This document shows, piece after piece, positions 43,656 to 51,658 of a DNA stretch of 52,794 nucleotides (its first letter is position 1; every line of letters starts with the position of its first letter). A model generated the notes under the pieces. It did no database searches. It was not told the origin of the DNA and was given only the letters and a program-made list of their open reading frames with translations. The stretch spans positions 1 through 52,794 of the forward strand of contig JAHJQI010000126.1 in the NCBI GenBank assembly GCA_018819265.1. The letters run 5' to 3'. Position numbers and translations under genes: made by a program. Source of the stretch: Alphaproteobacteria bacterium. Its GTDB lineage: Bacteria > Pseudomonadota > Alphaproteobacteria > Rhizobiales > Hyphomicrobiaceae.

Positions 43656-44957
43656 TCAGCCAAACACCCGCTTGAAGATCGTGTCGACGTGCTTGAGGTG
43701 GTAGGCGATGTCGAACATGTCGTCGAGTTCGCCAGCCGAGAGGTGTTTTGCGACCTCCGGGTCGGATTTGAGCTCGCTGAGGAAGTCGGCTCCCTCGTTC
43801 CAGGTCTTCATGGCGTTGCGCTGCACTGCGGCATACGATTCCTCGCGCGAAAGCCCCTTCTGGGTCAGTGCGAGGAGGACGCGCTGGGAATTGTGCAGGC
43901 CTGAGAGCTTGTCGAGGTTTGCCTGCATGCGCATAGGGTAGACGACCAGTTTCTCGATGACGCCTGCAAGGCGGTTCAGGGCGAAGTCGAGGGTGATCGT
44001 CGCATCGGGGCCGATCATGCGCTCGACGGAGGAATGCGAAATGTCGCGCTCATGCCAGAGGGCGACGTTTTCCATTGCCGGCAGCGCGTAGGAGCGGACC
44101 ATTCGGGCAAGTCCGGTCAGGTTCTCGGTCAGGACGGGGTTGCGCTTATGGGGCATTGCCGAGGAGCCCTTCTGGCCGGGTGAGAAATACTCCTCGGCTT
44201 CGAGCACTTCGGTGCGCTGGAGGTGGCGAATTTCTGTAGCAACGCGCTCCATCGAGGAGGCGATCACCGCGAGCGTCGCGAAGAACATGGCGTGACGGTC
44301 GCGCGGGATCACCTGGGTCGAGACCGGTTCCGGGCTCAGCCCCATCTGTTTGGCGACGTACTCCTCGATGCGCGGGTCGATATTCGCGAAGGTGCCGATG
44401 GCCCCGGAAATGGCGCAGGTGGCGATTTCCTCACGCGCGCTGACCAGGCGGCCGCGGCCGCGCTCAAACTCGGCATAGGCGTAGGCGAGCTTGATGCCGA
44501 AGGTGGTCGGCTCGGCGTGAATGCCGTGGCTTCGGCCGATCGTGAGCGTATTCTTGTGTTCGAACGCGCGCGACTTGAGAGCTGCGAGCAGCTTGTCGAG
44601 ATCAGCCAGCAGCAGGTCGGCGGCACGCGTCAATTGCACATTGAGGCAGGTGTCGAGGACGTCGGAAGACGTCATGCCCTGGTGGACGAAACGCGAATCG
44701 GGACCGATGAACTCACCAAGGTGGGTGAGAAAGGCGATGACGTCGTGCTTGGTGACGGCTTCGATCTCATCGATGCGGGCGATGTCGAACTCGGCCTTGG
44801 AGCCTTTTGCCCAGATCGATTCGGCGGCTTCCTTTGGGATCATGCCGATATCTGCCATGGCGGTGGCGGCATGCGCCTCGATTTCGAACCAGATGCGGAA
44901 GCGAGTCTCCGGCGACCAGATGGCGGTCATTTCAGGGCGGGAATAGCGCGGGATCAT
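43656..44957 (-). CDS. purB: Adenylosuccinate lyase
   Basis: Acts twice in purine synthesis, splitting SAICAR and adenylosuccinate. The 433 residues begin MIPRYSRPEMTAIWSPETRF and include the superfamily signature SSAMPHKRNP (flexible loop with catalytic Ser) and TIGRSHGIHAEPTTFG with the catalytic His. It is the two-subunit-type bacterial enzyme. The ATG at 44957 with AAGAAGG upstream is the family start; 45023 is an unsupported extension. It is unlinked from purC by about 2.2 kb of unrelated genes. Confidence 0.96.
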   Translation of the reverse strand: MIPRYSRPEMTAIWSPETRFRIWFEIEAHAATAMADIGMIPKEAAESIWAKGSKAEFDIARIDEIEAVTKHDVIAFLTHLGEFIGPDSRFVHQGMTSSDVLDTCLNVQLTRAADLLLADLDKLLAALKSRAFEHKNTLTIGRSHGIHAEPTTFGIKLAYAYAEFERGRGRLVSAREEIATCAISGAIGTFANIDPRIEEYVAKQMGLSPEPVSTQVIPRDRHAMFFATLAVIASSMERVATEIRHLQRTEVLEAEEYFSPGQKGSSAMPHKRNPVLTENLTGLARMVRSYALPAMENVALWHERDISHSSVERMIGPDATITLDFALNRLAGVIEKLVVYPMRMQANLDKLSGLHNSQRVLLALTQKGLSREESYAAVQRNAMKTWNEGADFLSELKSDPEVAKHLSAGELDDMFDIAYHLKHVDTIFKRVFG

Positions 44958-45070
44958 GGGCGGCCTTCTTATCGTACTGGCCGTGACGGGGTCACGACAT
45001 TGATCATGGTGGGCTGCTAACACTCCGCCCGCCCGGGAGGCAATGACCCTTTGGAAACACGGCGGGCGGT

Positions 45071-46084
45071 TCAGGCGGGATTTGGAAACCGCTCGGTGTA
45101 GGCCGGCGGGCCAACCCAGCCCGTCGGCGTCGGGGCGGCCGCGTAGACGGCTCGGGCGATGGCGCGGGCAAGCGCATCGGCGGCGGCGCTGCCGAGAACG
45201 GCGAGATCGCCCAATGGTTCTTTGAGCGGAATCTTGTTGGTGGCGAGGGCGAAGACGACGTCGCCGTCGAGCGGGGTGTGGACGGGGTGAATGGCGCGGG
45301 CGAGCCCGGTCTGGGCCAGAATCGCGAGACGGCGGGCGGCGCGCTTGTCGAGAACCGCGTTAGTGGCAACGACCGCGATCGTGGTGCTTTCGCCAACCCG
45401 GATCTTGAGCAGCGGCGGGCTCACGGGGGCGCTCCAGGCCGCGGGCGGGCCGAGGCCGCCAAATTCGCCGTTCCTCTCAAAGGGATGGGCCCAGAAGTGC
45501 GGTGTCGTCCCCATGGTTACCGTCCCGACCGGATTTGCCGCGACGAGCGCAGCGACTTTTAGACCGTCGGCGAGGTCGGCGGAGGCGCTGCCGAGACCGC
45601 CGCGCAGATTGGCTGTGGCGGCTCCATAGCCCGCCCCCGCGCTGCCGAGGGCGAAGCCTTCCTGCGACGCCGCCAAGCATGCCTGCCGGGCGAGCCGGAC
45701 GTAGGCGTCCGACAACGCGTCCTTCTGGCCGCCGTTCAGGAGGTCGAAGAGGATGGCCTCGGCGACGATCGGCACGCGGGCCTCGCGAACCGGGAAGCCG
45801 ATGCCCTTCGAAGCCAGCCAGTCACGGACGCCGGCGGCGGCAGCGAGTCCGAACGCCGAGCCGCCGGAGAGGACAACCGCGTGGGCTTCCTCGATGCTGC
45901 CATCGAGCGACAATACGTCGGTTTCCTGAGTCCCTGCTCCGCCGCCGCGGACATCGACGGCAGCCGTACTGCCCGGCGGTGGGAGAATGACAGTTACCCC
46001 TGAGCATATTGTCGCATCATCGGCATTGCCGACGGCGATACCTTCGATGTCCGTGATGAGGTTTCTATGCAATGCCGGGGTCAT
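45071..46084 (-). CDS. P1 family peptidase (DmpA/BapA type)
   Basis: A 337-residue self-processing Ntn-like hydrolase. It opens LITDIEGIAVGNADDATICSGVTVIL, followed by VDVRGGGAGTQETDVL and VVLSGGSAFGLAAAAGV. The processing site is expected at the VGESTTIAVVATNA segment, whose Thr/Ser would become the N-terminal nucleophile. Family members cleave N-terminal D- or beta-amino acids from peptides. No signal peptide is seen. The ATG at 46084 has a weak ribosome site; the frame extends to 46180 without family similarity. Confidence 0.88.
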   Translation of the reverse strand: MTPALHRNLITDIEGIAVGNADDATICSGVTVILPPPGSTAAVDVRGGGAGTQETDVLSLDGSIEEAHAVVLSGGSAFGLAAAAGVRDWLASKGIGFPVREARVPIVAEAILFDLLNGGQKDALSDAYVRLARQACLAASQEGFALGSAGAGYGAATANLRGGLGSASADLADGLKVAALVAANPVGTVTMGTTPHFWAHPFERNGEFGGLGPPAAWSAPVSPPLLKIRVGESTTIAVVATNAVLDKRAARRLAILAQTGLARAIHPVHTPLDGDVVFALATNKIPLKEPLGDLAVLGSAAADALARAIARAVYAAAPTPTGWVGPPAYTERFPNPA

Positions 46085-46481
46085 GAGGGGATTCAAAATC
46101 CAGGAGTTGGAAGAGGATAGACGGGGTAAGGGCGAGCGAATATCCCGATCGCTGGTCGAGCGGGCAGGCAAGGGCCTCACGCGATCTTACAGGAGTGTCA
46201 GGGAACATCCAAAAGGTGACTTGCCAGGGTCGGGCGACCGCCATAATCCCTCGCCATCAAGAGTGCCTCCCGCGTCGTTGTGCAGTGCCGAAGTCAAAAG
46301 CGGCATGTGTTGGTTCATCGCCACTGCCGGTTACTATTGGAACATTGACGGGTTGAATGCGGCGGCATCCTGCGTAAATGCTTACTAACCAATCGCGGGC
46401 AGACTGGGTTGGTTGCTGACCGCAAGTGTCGCCTGACAGGACGCAGACAGGTCAGTTCAGGAAACGAAAAAGGATCGCAAT
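46085..46481. other. Intergenic region upstream of the P1 peptidase gene
   Basis: A 397-bp stretch between the P1 peptidase start (minus) and a small plus-strand gene. It should hold both promoters. I see no repeat, palindrome or RNA gene of note; a plus-strand frame crossing it from 45987 is not convincing as a gene. Confidence 0.4.
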
Positions 46482-46679
46482 ATGAATGCGAGTGTGGTGC
46501 AAGAAGTCGCCGAATTGAACGGCCTCATCGATGAGGTCGATGACCCGCGTGAATGCTATGCCGCCGTGCGCGACTGCATCCGCCGTCACCGCGAAGCTGG
46601 TGAGGAGATCCCCGAAGATTTGAAACGGCTGGAGCGGGTGATGCTGACGGAGTGCCTGTCGGCATCGCAGGGACGCTAA
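46482..46679 (+). CDS. Small conserved-looking helical protein
   Basis: A 65-residue acidic protein, mostly helical (VQEVAELNGLIDEVDDPRECYAAVRDCIRRHREAGEEIPEDL then KRLERVMLTECLSASQGR), with three cysteines. No family recognised. A clear AAAAAGGA site stands before the ATG and a terminator follows about 100 bp downstream, so it looks like an independently expressed small gene. Confidence 0.65.
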   Translation: MNASVVQEVAELNGLIDEVDDPRECYAAVRDCIRRHREAGEEIPEDLKRLERVMLTECLSASQGR

Positions 46680-46781
46680 GCGGGCACGCTGGTTATGAGA
46701 GTTCGCTGGCGCGATTTGCGCCGGCATCATCCCGGTCATAACGAATTCGCGATATGACTTCGGCCGGATCGCTTCATGAAT

Positions 46782-46813
46782 AGCGCCCGCTCCGCTTGGA
46801 GCCGGGCGCTTTT
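46782..46813 (+). terminator. Intrinsic terminator
   Basis: The stem AGCGCCCG/CGGGCGCT, with a nested CTCC/GGAG pair, is followed by TTTTCC. It lies about 100 bp after the small helical-protein gene and could also work, less strongly, for the convergent binding-protein gene. Confidence 0.8.
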
Positions 46814-46860
46814 CCGTGTGTCACACGGCTTTGCGTTCGGCCAATTTGACAACGGCGGAT

Positions 46861-48054
46861 CTATTCCTTCGGCCAGATTTTTTCAAGTTTGTAGCCGGCC
46901 ATTCTGAGATTGCCGTTGTCGTTGAAGCGCTGGCGCAACTCTGGCGGCTGATAGCGGCTCTGCGATTGCAGCATCAGCCAGGGGGCCCGCGAGAAGAATG
47001 GCTTCCCGCCGAGCGTTGCGGCGATCTCGCGGCCCTCGAGCGACTTGGCGAACTTGACCGCCTTCATCACCTGCCAGAAACCCGCGACCCAGTCGGGATG
47101 GAATGCGGTGTAGGCCTTGGCCCCCTCGGGCGGATTGCCGAGGTAGAAGGGTTGCGGTTGGAAGACTTGCACTTCTACGCCGCTCGGTAGTCGACTGAGC
47201 CACTGCAGCCTATCCGCCTCGGTGTCGTCTGGAATTGCGGTTTGCCTGAAGATGGCAAGCCCACGCCATCCCTGCCCAGCAAGATCTCGAATAGCGGATT
47301 GTCCAGTTGCGTCATCGCGGCTTGGGAAGACCAGCACCGTTGCCCCGGACATCGTCTGGCGATCATATTTCCAGCCGACCCCGCCATCAGCATTTATCGC
47401 TCGCATTTCGGCTAATCCGCCGATCGCTGGTGCGCCGCTGTCGAGCAGTTTTCCCCAAAGGCGAACCTCCTCGGCCGTCGCTGAAAATCCTTGCCGTAGC
47501 TCTTTAATCGTTGCCCTGGACGCGTCGTCGCCGGCTCCAAGGACTTCCAGCCTTGCGGTTGCGGTGGTTGCTGCGAGGAAGGCCGTTTCGAGCACATCGA
47601 GGTGGTTTGGGGCCAGTCGGAATACGGTCGGTCCGGCGCGCTTTTCAGTCAGCTCTGCCGGCCACTGGCCGATGCCCATGTAGAGGACGTTGCGCCCGGC
47701 GTAGGTGGCAGCGGATGGCAGTCCGCTATCGTTGCAGTAGGATTGAAAGACGAGAAGCGGGCTGCGTGCGGCGATGCCCCTTGCTTTAGCGATGGCAACT
47801 GCCGGGGTATCGGCATCGCATGCTTCATCGACCCGCGTCACCTTCAACGGCCATCCCATGACGCCGCCGTCCTCGTTGATGATCGCCACTTCGTCTTCGA
47901 GCGCGCGCTGCAAGGCGTCCATCATCTCGCCGTCGCCGATGACGACGATCTCGGCGGGGCGGTCGAGCTTGCGGGAGGTGTCGTCGGCGGTGAGCGTGGT
48001 CGTTGCGGTGAGCCATGCCGTAAAGACCAGGACGAAGAATTTCAGGTGGGTCAT
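46861..48054 (-). CDS. Type I periplasmic binding protein, divergent LivK-like
   Basis: A 397-residue protein with a signal peptide (KFFVLVFTAWLTATTTLTA) and a periplasmic-binding fold type I body: EVAIINEDGGVMGWPLKVTRVDEACD matches the NxxGGxxGxx-like core of amino-acid receptors, and RSPLLVFQSYCNDSG the first hinge. No lipobox is evident. It is far from classical LivK and its ligand is unknown. It could be a receptor for a branched-chain type or other ABC importer. It follows livK on the same strand, separated by a dispersed palindrome and tandem hairpins. Confidence 0.78.
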   Translation of the reverse strand: MTHLKFFVLVFTAWLTATTTLTADDTSRKLDRPAEIVVIGDGEMMDALQRALEDEVAIINEDGGVMGWPLKVTRVDEACDADTPAVAIAKARGIAARSPLLVFQSYCNDSGLPSAATYAGRNVLYMGIGQWPAELTEKRAGPTVFRLAPNHLDVLETAFLAATTATARLEVLGAGDDASRATIKELRQGFSATAEEVRLWGKLLDSGAPAIGGLAEMRAINADGGVGWKYDRQTMSGATVLVFPSRDDATGQSAIRDLAGQGWRGLAIFRQTAIPDDTEADRLQWLSRLPSGVEVQVFQPQPFYLGNPPEGAKAYTAFHPDWVAGFWQVMKAVKFAKSLEGREIAATLGGKPFFSRAPWLMLQSQSRYQPPELRQRFNDNGNLRMAGYKLEKIWPKE

Positions 48055-48067
48055 TGCTTTTCCAATT

Positions 48068-48171
48068 CGTCATCCCCGCGTAGGCGGGGATCTGTCCAAG
48101 TCTCATTTATACTGCCGACGTACGCGTTTCCATTGATGCGTGTCCGGTTCCCGGCCTTCGCCGGGATGACG
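48068..48171. repeat. Dispersed palindromic repeat (GTCATCCCC type)
   Basis: The outer ends CGTCATCCC (48068-48076) and GGGATGACG (48163-48171) are inverted. Each end folds by itself: CCCCGC-GTAG-GCGGGG at 48074-48089 and CCCGGC-CTTC-GCCGGG at 48150-48165. This pattern matches the common intergenic GTCATTCCCGC-type repeat seen across many proteobacteria. It is 13 bp upstream of the LivK-like receptor gene, so it lies in its leader. Confidence 0.75.
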
Positions 48172-48261
48172 GTGGTGGGTGTGGATACGGCTCGATTCCC
48201 GCCATTGTGGGGATGAGGCTGTTGGGCAACGGGAACCGTCAGCCCGCTGGTCAGGTCATAC

Positions 48262-48291
48262 AAAAAAGGCGCCCGGTGTGGGGCGCCTTTT
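48262..48291. terminator. Intrinsic terminator downstream of livK
   Basis: The stem AAAAGGCGCC/GGCGCCTTTT with a short loop carries six A on the left, read as U on the minus strand. It would end the liv operon message about 115 bp after the livK stop. Confidence 0.8.
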
Positions 48292-48307
48292 CTGGTTTGG
48301 TATGGCG

Positions 48308-48404
48308 TCGGCAAGCCGGTGTTGGGTGGTTTTTTCTGGCCAACACTCGGCAAGCCGGTGTTGGGTGGTTTTTTTTTGGCCAACACTCGGCAAGCCGGTG
48401 TTGG
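48308..48404. repeat. 39/40-bp tandem hairpin repeat
   Basis: About 2.5 copies of a unit starting TCGGCAAGCCGGTGTTGG at 48308, 48347 and 48387 (periods 39 and 40; the second has one extra T). Each unit junction forms CCAACAC...CGGC-AA-GCCG...GTGTTGG, a strong hairpin, followed on the plus strand by GTGG and a T-run. On the plus strand these are terminator-like; on the livK (minus) strand the runs are A. It starts 2 bp after the livK stop codon. Confidence 0.85.
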
Positions 48405-48405
48405 G

Positions 48406-49554
48406 CTACTCGTTCTCGACGTAGGTGACGCGGTCGCCGGTGTTCTTCCAGGTATACATGGTGTAGTCGAGGCGGTTGACGTCGCCCTTTTCGTCGAAGG
48501 CGATCTTGCCGATGACGGTGTCGAACTCAATTCCGGAACGCATCTGTTCGGCGACCTTCTTGGGGTCGGTCGACTTGGCGGCTTCGGCGGCCTGCTTGAA
48601 GATCTGCACGACGGCGTAGGAATAGAGCGTGTAGGCTTCCGTCGAGACGCCCTTCTCCTCGAACTTCTTCAAGGCATCGGCGGCTTCCGGGCGCTTCCTT
48701 GGATCGGGAGCGAACGTCATCAGCGTGCCAACCGCGCCGTCGGCTCCGGCGATCGAAGCGAATTCATCGGTGGCGATGCCGTCGCCCGACATCAGCGTGG
48801 CGGTGAGGCCCTGATCGCGCATCTGGCGAGCGATGAGGCCGGCTTCGGTGTGGATGCCGCCGAAGTAGACGAGTTCGGCGCCGGCGTCCTTCATCTTGGC
48901 AATGAGGGCTGCAAAGTCCTTGTCGCCAACATTGACACCTTCGTAGATGACTTCGGTAATGCCGGCTGCGTTCAGCACTTTTTTGGTTTCGTCGGCGAGG
49001 CCCTTGCCGTAAGGCGTCTTGTCGTGGACGATGGCAACCTTCTTGTCGGCGAGGTTGTTGGCGAGGTACTGGCCGGCGACCGTGCCCTGCTGGTCGTCAC
49101 GCCCGCAGACGCGGAACACGTTCCACAGCTTGCGGTCGGTCACCGTCGGGTTGGTGGAGGCGGGCGTCACCATCAGGATGCCGTTCTCGTTGTAGACTTC
49201 GGAAGAGGGAATAGAGACGCCCGAGTTGAAGTGGCCGACAACGAACTTGACGCCCTCGCCGGCCATCTTGTTGGCAATCGAGACGCCCTGCTTGGGGTCG
49301 CCGCCATCGTCTTCAAACACAAGCTCGATCTTCTGGCCGTTGATTCCGCCCGCCGCGTTGATGTCCTCGACGGCCTGGATGGCGCCGTTCTTCAGCTGCG
49401 CGCCGAACGCGGCACTGCCACCTGTCAGAGGACCGGCGACGGCCATCTTGATAATGTCGTCTGCCTTCTTTGCGCCGTCAGTGCCGGAATCTCCGCAGGC
49501 TGTCACGGCGAATGCCGCCAGGGCGCTGAATCCAGCAATCAGTAACTTCCGCAT
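48406..49554 (-). CDS. livK: Branched-chain amino acid ABC transporter, binding protein
   Basis: A 382-residue periplasmic receptor. The signal (KLLIAGFSALAAFAVTACGDSG) ends in a possible lipobox VTAC. The body is classic LivJ/K: IKMAVAGPLTGGSAAFGAQLKNGAIQAVEDINAAGGINGQKIELVFEDDGGDPKQGV, then VVGHFNSGVSIPSSEVYNENGILMVTPASTNP and ALIAKMKDAGAELVYFGGIHTEAG. It would bind leucine, isoleucine, valine or related. AGGAGAG precedes the ATG. It is the last gene of a minus-strand liv operon and is followed by tandem hairpins. Confidence 0.94.
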   Translation of the reverse strand: MRKLLIAGFSALAAFAVTACGDSGTDGAKKADDIIKMAVAGPLTGGSAAFGAQLKNGAIQAVEDINAAGGINGQKIELVFEDDGGDPKQGVSIANKMAGEGVKFVVGHFNSGVSIPSSEVYNENGILMVTPASTNPTVTDRKLWNVFRVCGRDDQQGTVAGQYLANNLADKKVAIVHDKTPYGKGLADETKKVLNAAGITEVIYEGVNVGDKDFAALIAKMKDAGAELVYFGGIHTEAGLIARQMRDQGLTATLMSGDGIATDEFASIAGADGAVGTLMTFAPDPRKRPEAADALKKFEEKGVSTEAYTLYSYAVVQIFKQAAEAAKSTDPKKVAEQMRSGIEFDTVIGKIAFDEKGDVNRLDYTMYTWKNTGDRVTYVENE

Positions 49555-49633
49555 TGCATCTCTCCTGTTGAGGGTCGGGAGCCAACGTCACTTGTTCTTA
49601 ACCCGCTGCTCTAGCTTGGGGCGCGGGGGAGGG

Positions 49634-49984
49634 TCAATGTTTTCGCTCCCAGGTCACCGGGCTCGATTTGCGGTAAGCCCAGGGATACTGGATCTGCATC
49701 TGCCAGGCGCGCATCATCCGGTAGCCGACAAAGGCGATGGCCAACAGCACGAGGTAATCGATGATGACGTTGCCCGGAGTTAGAAAAGGCTGGTGAAACA
49801 GGGCGTAATGAATGAATCGCACGGCGAAGGTCAGCAGCGCGGTGTAGCCGATCAACTGCCAAAGTGGCTTCCAGGTGATGGCGATCGCCCGTCCGGTCGC
49901 CCAGCTTGCAGCCCCTCCGAGCACAAGCGTGACGAGGGCAAAGACGGCCAGACCATCGAGGCCTGTCTGATAGATCGTTTCCAT
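49634..49984 (-). CDS. Small membrane protein of the liv operon (DUF6867-like)
   Basis: A 116-residue protein with three hydrophobic segments (GLAVFALVTLVLGGAASW, WQLIGYTALLTFAVRFIHYALF and VIIDYLVLLAIAFVGYRMM) and a short, basic, Trp/Tyr-rich C-terminal tail (YPWAYRKSSPVTWERK). It matches what I know of DUF6867, found beside liv genes in Hyphomicrobiales. Function unknown. The ATG at 49984 is preferred over 50011. It lies between livF and livK, 13 bp from livF, in the same transcript. Confidence 0.7.
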   Translation of the reverse strand: METIYQTGLDGLAVFALVTLVLGGAASWATGRAIAITWKPLWQLIGYTALLTFAVRFIHYALFHQPFLTPGNVIIDYLVLLAIAFVGYRMMRAWQMQIQYPWAYRKSSPVTWERKH

Positions 49985-49997
49985 GGTCGTTACGCTC

Positions 49998-50720
49998 TCA
50001 GTGGCGGCCACCCTCGAGATAGGCGGCGCGAATTTCGGGTCGGTGGAGCAGCTCGCTGCCGGGGCCGCTCATGGTGATCTGGCCATTGACCATCACGTAG
50101 CCGCGATGGGCGAGCTTGAGGGCATGGAAGGCGTTCTGCTCGACGAGGAATACGGTGACGCCGCGCTCGTTGATCTCGCGGATGACCTGGAAGATCTGCT
50201 TGACGATCAGCGGGGCGAGACCCAGCGAGGGCTCGTCGAGGAGCAGCAGCTTGGGCCGGCTCATCATCGCACGCGCTATGGCGAGCATCTGCTGTTCGCC
50301 TCCCGACAGCGTGCCGCCGCGCTGGTCGAGGCGTTCGCGCAGGCGGGGGAAGAGGCAGGTGACGCGGTTCATATCCTCTTCGAAGTGCTCATGGCCGATG
50401 ATCTGCGCGCCCATCTGCAGGTTCTCACGCACGGTCATGCGGGCGAAGATGCGGCGGCCTTCCGGTGATTGTGCGATGCCAAGCCGGGCGATCTCGTGGG
50501 TCGGCAGGTTAGTGATCTCGCGGCCCTGGTATGTGATGCTGCCCTTGCGCGCCTGCGGGTTGCCGAAGATCGTCATCATCAATGTCGATTTGCCGGCGCC
50601 GTTGGCGCCGATGAGCGTGACGATCTCGCCCTGGTTGACGTCGAGGTCGATGCCGCGAAGCGCAACGATCGCGCCGTAGTAGGTCCAGACACCGCGGACG
50701 GACAACATCGGTTCGTTCAT
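49998..50720 (-). CDS. livF: Branched-chain amino acid ABC transporter ATPase LivF
   Basis: A 240-residue ABC ATPase. Walker A is GANGAGKST, the signature LSGGEQQMLAIARAMM, Walker B LLLLDEPSLGLAP and the H-loop in FLVEQNAF. LSVRGVWTYYGAIVALRGIDLDVNQGEIVTLIG is the family start. It drives uptake together with LivG at the LivHM channel. Its ATG overlaps the livG stop by four bases (ATGA). Confidence 0.96.
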   Translation of the reverse strand: MNEPMLSVRGVWTYYGAIVALRGIDLDVNQGEIVTLIGANGAGKSTLMMTIFGNPQARKGSITYQGREITNLPTHEIARLGIAQSPEGRRIFARMTVRENLQMGAQIIGHEHFEEDMNRVTCLFPRLRERLDQRGGTLSGGEQQMLAIARAMMSRPKLLLLDEPSLGLAPLIVKQIFQVIREINERGVTVFLVEQNAFHALKLAHRGYVMVNGQITMSGPGSELLHRPEIRAAYLEGGRH

Positions 50721-51658
50721 CTATCGAGCTCCGCTTCGGCCTCGTCGACTTCCTCGTCCTCGACACCGAGATAGGCAGCGATGACCTTGGGGTCGTTGCG
50801 GATGTGGTTGGGGGTGCCGTCGGAGATCTTGATGCCATATTCGAGGACGACAATGTGGTCGGAGATTTCCATGACGACGGACATGTCGTGCTCAATGAGC
50901 AGGATCGAGGTGCCGTTGCCCTCCTTGATGGAAAGCAATAGTTCGTTCAGATCGGCGCTCTCGCGCGGGTTGAGGCCGGCGGCGGGCTCATCGAGACAAA
51001 GCAGGACGGGGCCGGTGCACATGGCACGCGCGATCTCGAGCCGGCGCTGGTCGCCATAGGGGAGGGCGCCGGCGGGGTCGTCGGCACGGTGGGTCAGTCC
51101 GATGCGGTCGAGCCAGGCGACCGCCAGTTCCACGGCCATCGCTTCCGCCTTGCGGAAACTGGGCGCGCCGATGAGCCCGAGGATCGAATAGCCCGAAGCA
51201 CGGTTGAGCCAGTTGTGCTGGGCGACGATGAGGTTTTCGAGGACCGTCATGCCGGTGAAAAGGCGGATGTTCTGAAAGGTTCGGGCGACCTTGGCTTTGG
51301 CTGCGATCTCGGAATCGGCCATCCGTTCGAGGAGGAAGACGGCGCCCTCGCTGGTGCGGCGGTAGCGGGTCGGCGAGTTTGTGACGAACTCGATCGCCGC
51401 ATCGGTCTGGAGGCCGCCGGAGAACAAGGCCATGCGGCCGATGGTCGGTTTGTAGAAACCGGTGATGCAGTTGAAAACGGTGGTTTTGCCGGCGCCGTTA
51501 GGGCCGATGAGGGCGGTGATCTGGCCGCGTGCGACGTCGAAGGAGAGGTCGTTGACGGCGAGGAGACCACCGAAGCGCATGGTCAGGTGCTCGACGCGCA
51601 GGATCGGTTCCAGGCCGGTCGTTGCAGCCACGGCGGGGGTCGTCGCGGAGTTCGCCAT
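50717..51658 (-). CDS. livG: Branched-chain amino acid ABC transporter ATPase LivG
   Basis: A 313-residue ABC ATPase, longer than the usual 255. Walker A is GPNGAGKTT, the signature reads LPYGDQRRLEIARAM, and Walker B LLCLDEPAAGLNP. The extra length is an insertion of about 45 residues after the KPTIGRMALFSGGLQ segment (VTNSPTRYRRTSEGAVFLLERMADSEIAAKAK) plus an acidic C-terminal tail. The LSFDVARGQITALIG start is typical. Its start codon shares one base with the livM stop. Confidence 0.95.
   Translation of the reverse strand: MANSATTPAVAATTGLEPILRVEHLTMRFGGLLAVNDLSFDVARGQITALIGPNGAGKTTVFNCITGFYKPTIGRMALFSGGLQTDAAIEFVTNSPTRYRRTSEGAVFLLERMADSEIAAKAKVARTFQNIRLFTGMTVLENLIVAQHNWLNRASGYSILGLIGAPSFRKAEAMAVELAVAWLDRIGLTHRADDPAGALPYGDQRRLEIARAMCTGPVLLCLDEPAAGLNPRESADLNELLLSIKEGNGTSILLIEHDMSVVMEISDHIVVLEYGIKISDGTPNHIRNDPKVIAAYLGVEDEEVDEAEAELDR

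Noticed and set aside
45987..46388. 133-residue plus-strand frame across the P1 peptidase start
   Set aside because: Half overlaps the peptidase gene in antisense, has no ribosome site and no family similarity.
48308..48404. Possible CRISPR array
   Set aside because: Only about 2.5 copies, and the units abut with no unique spacers; the repeat is a hairpin tandem, not repeat-spacer structure.
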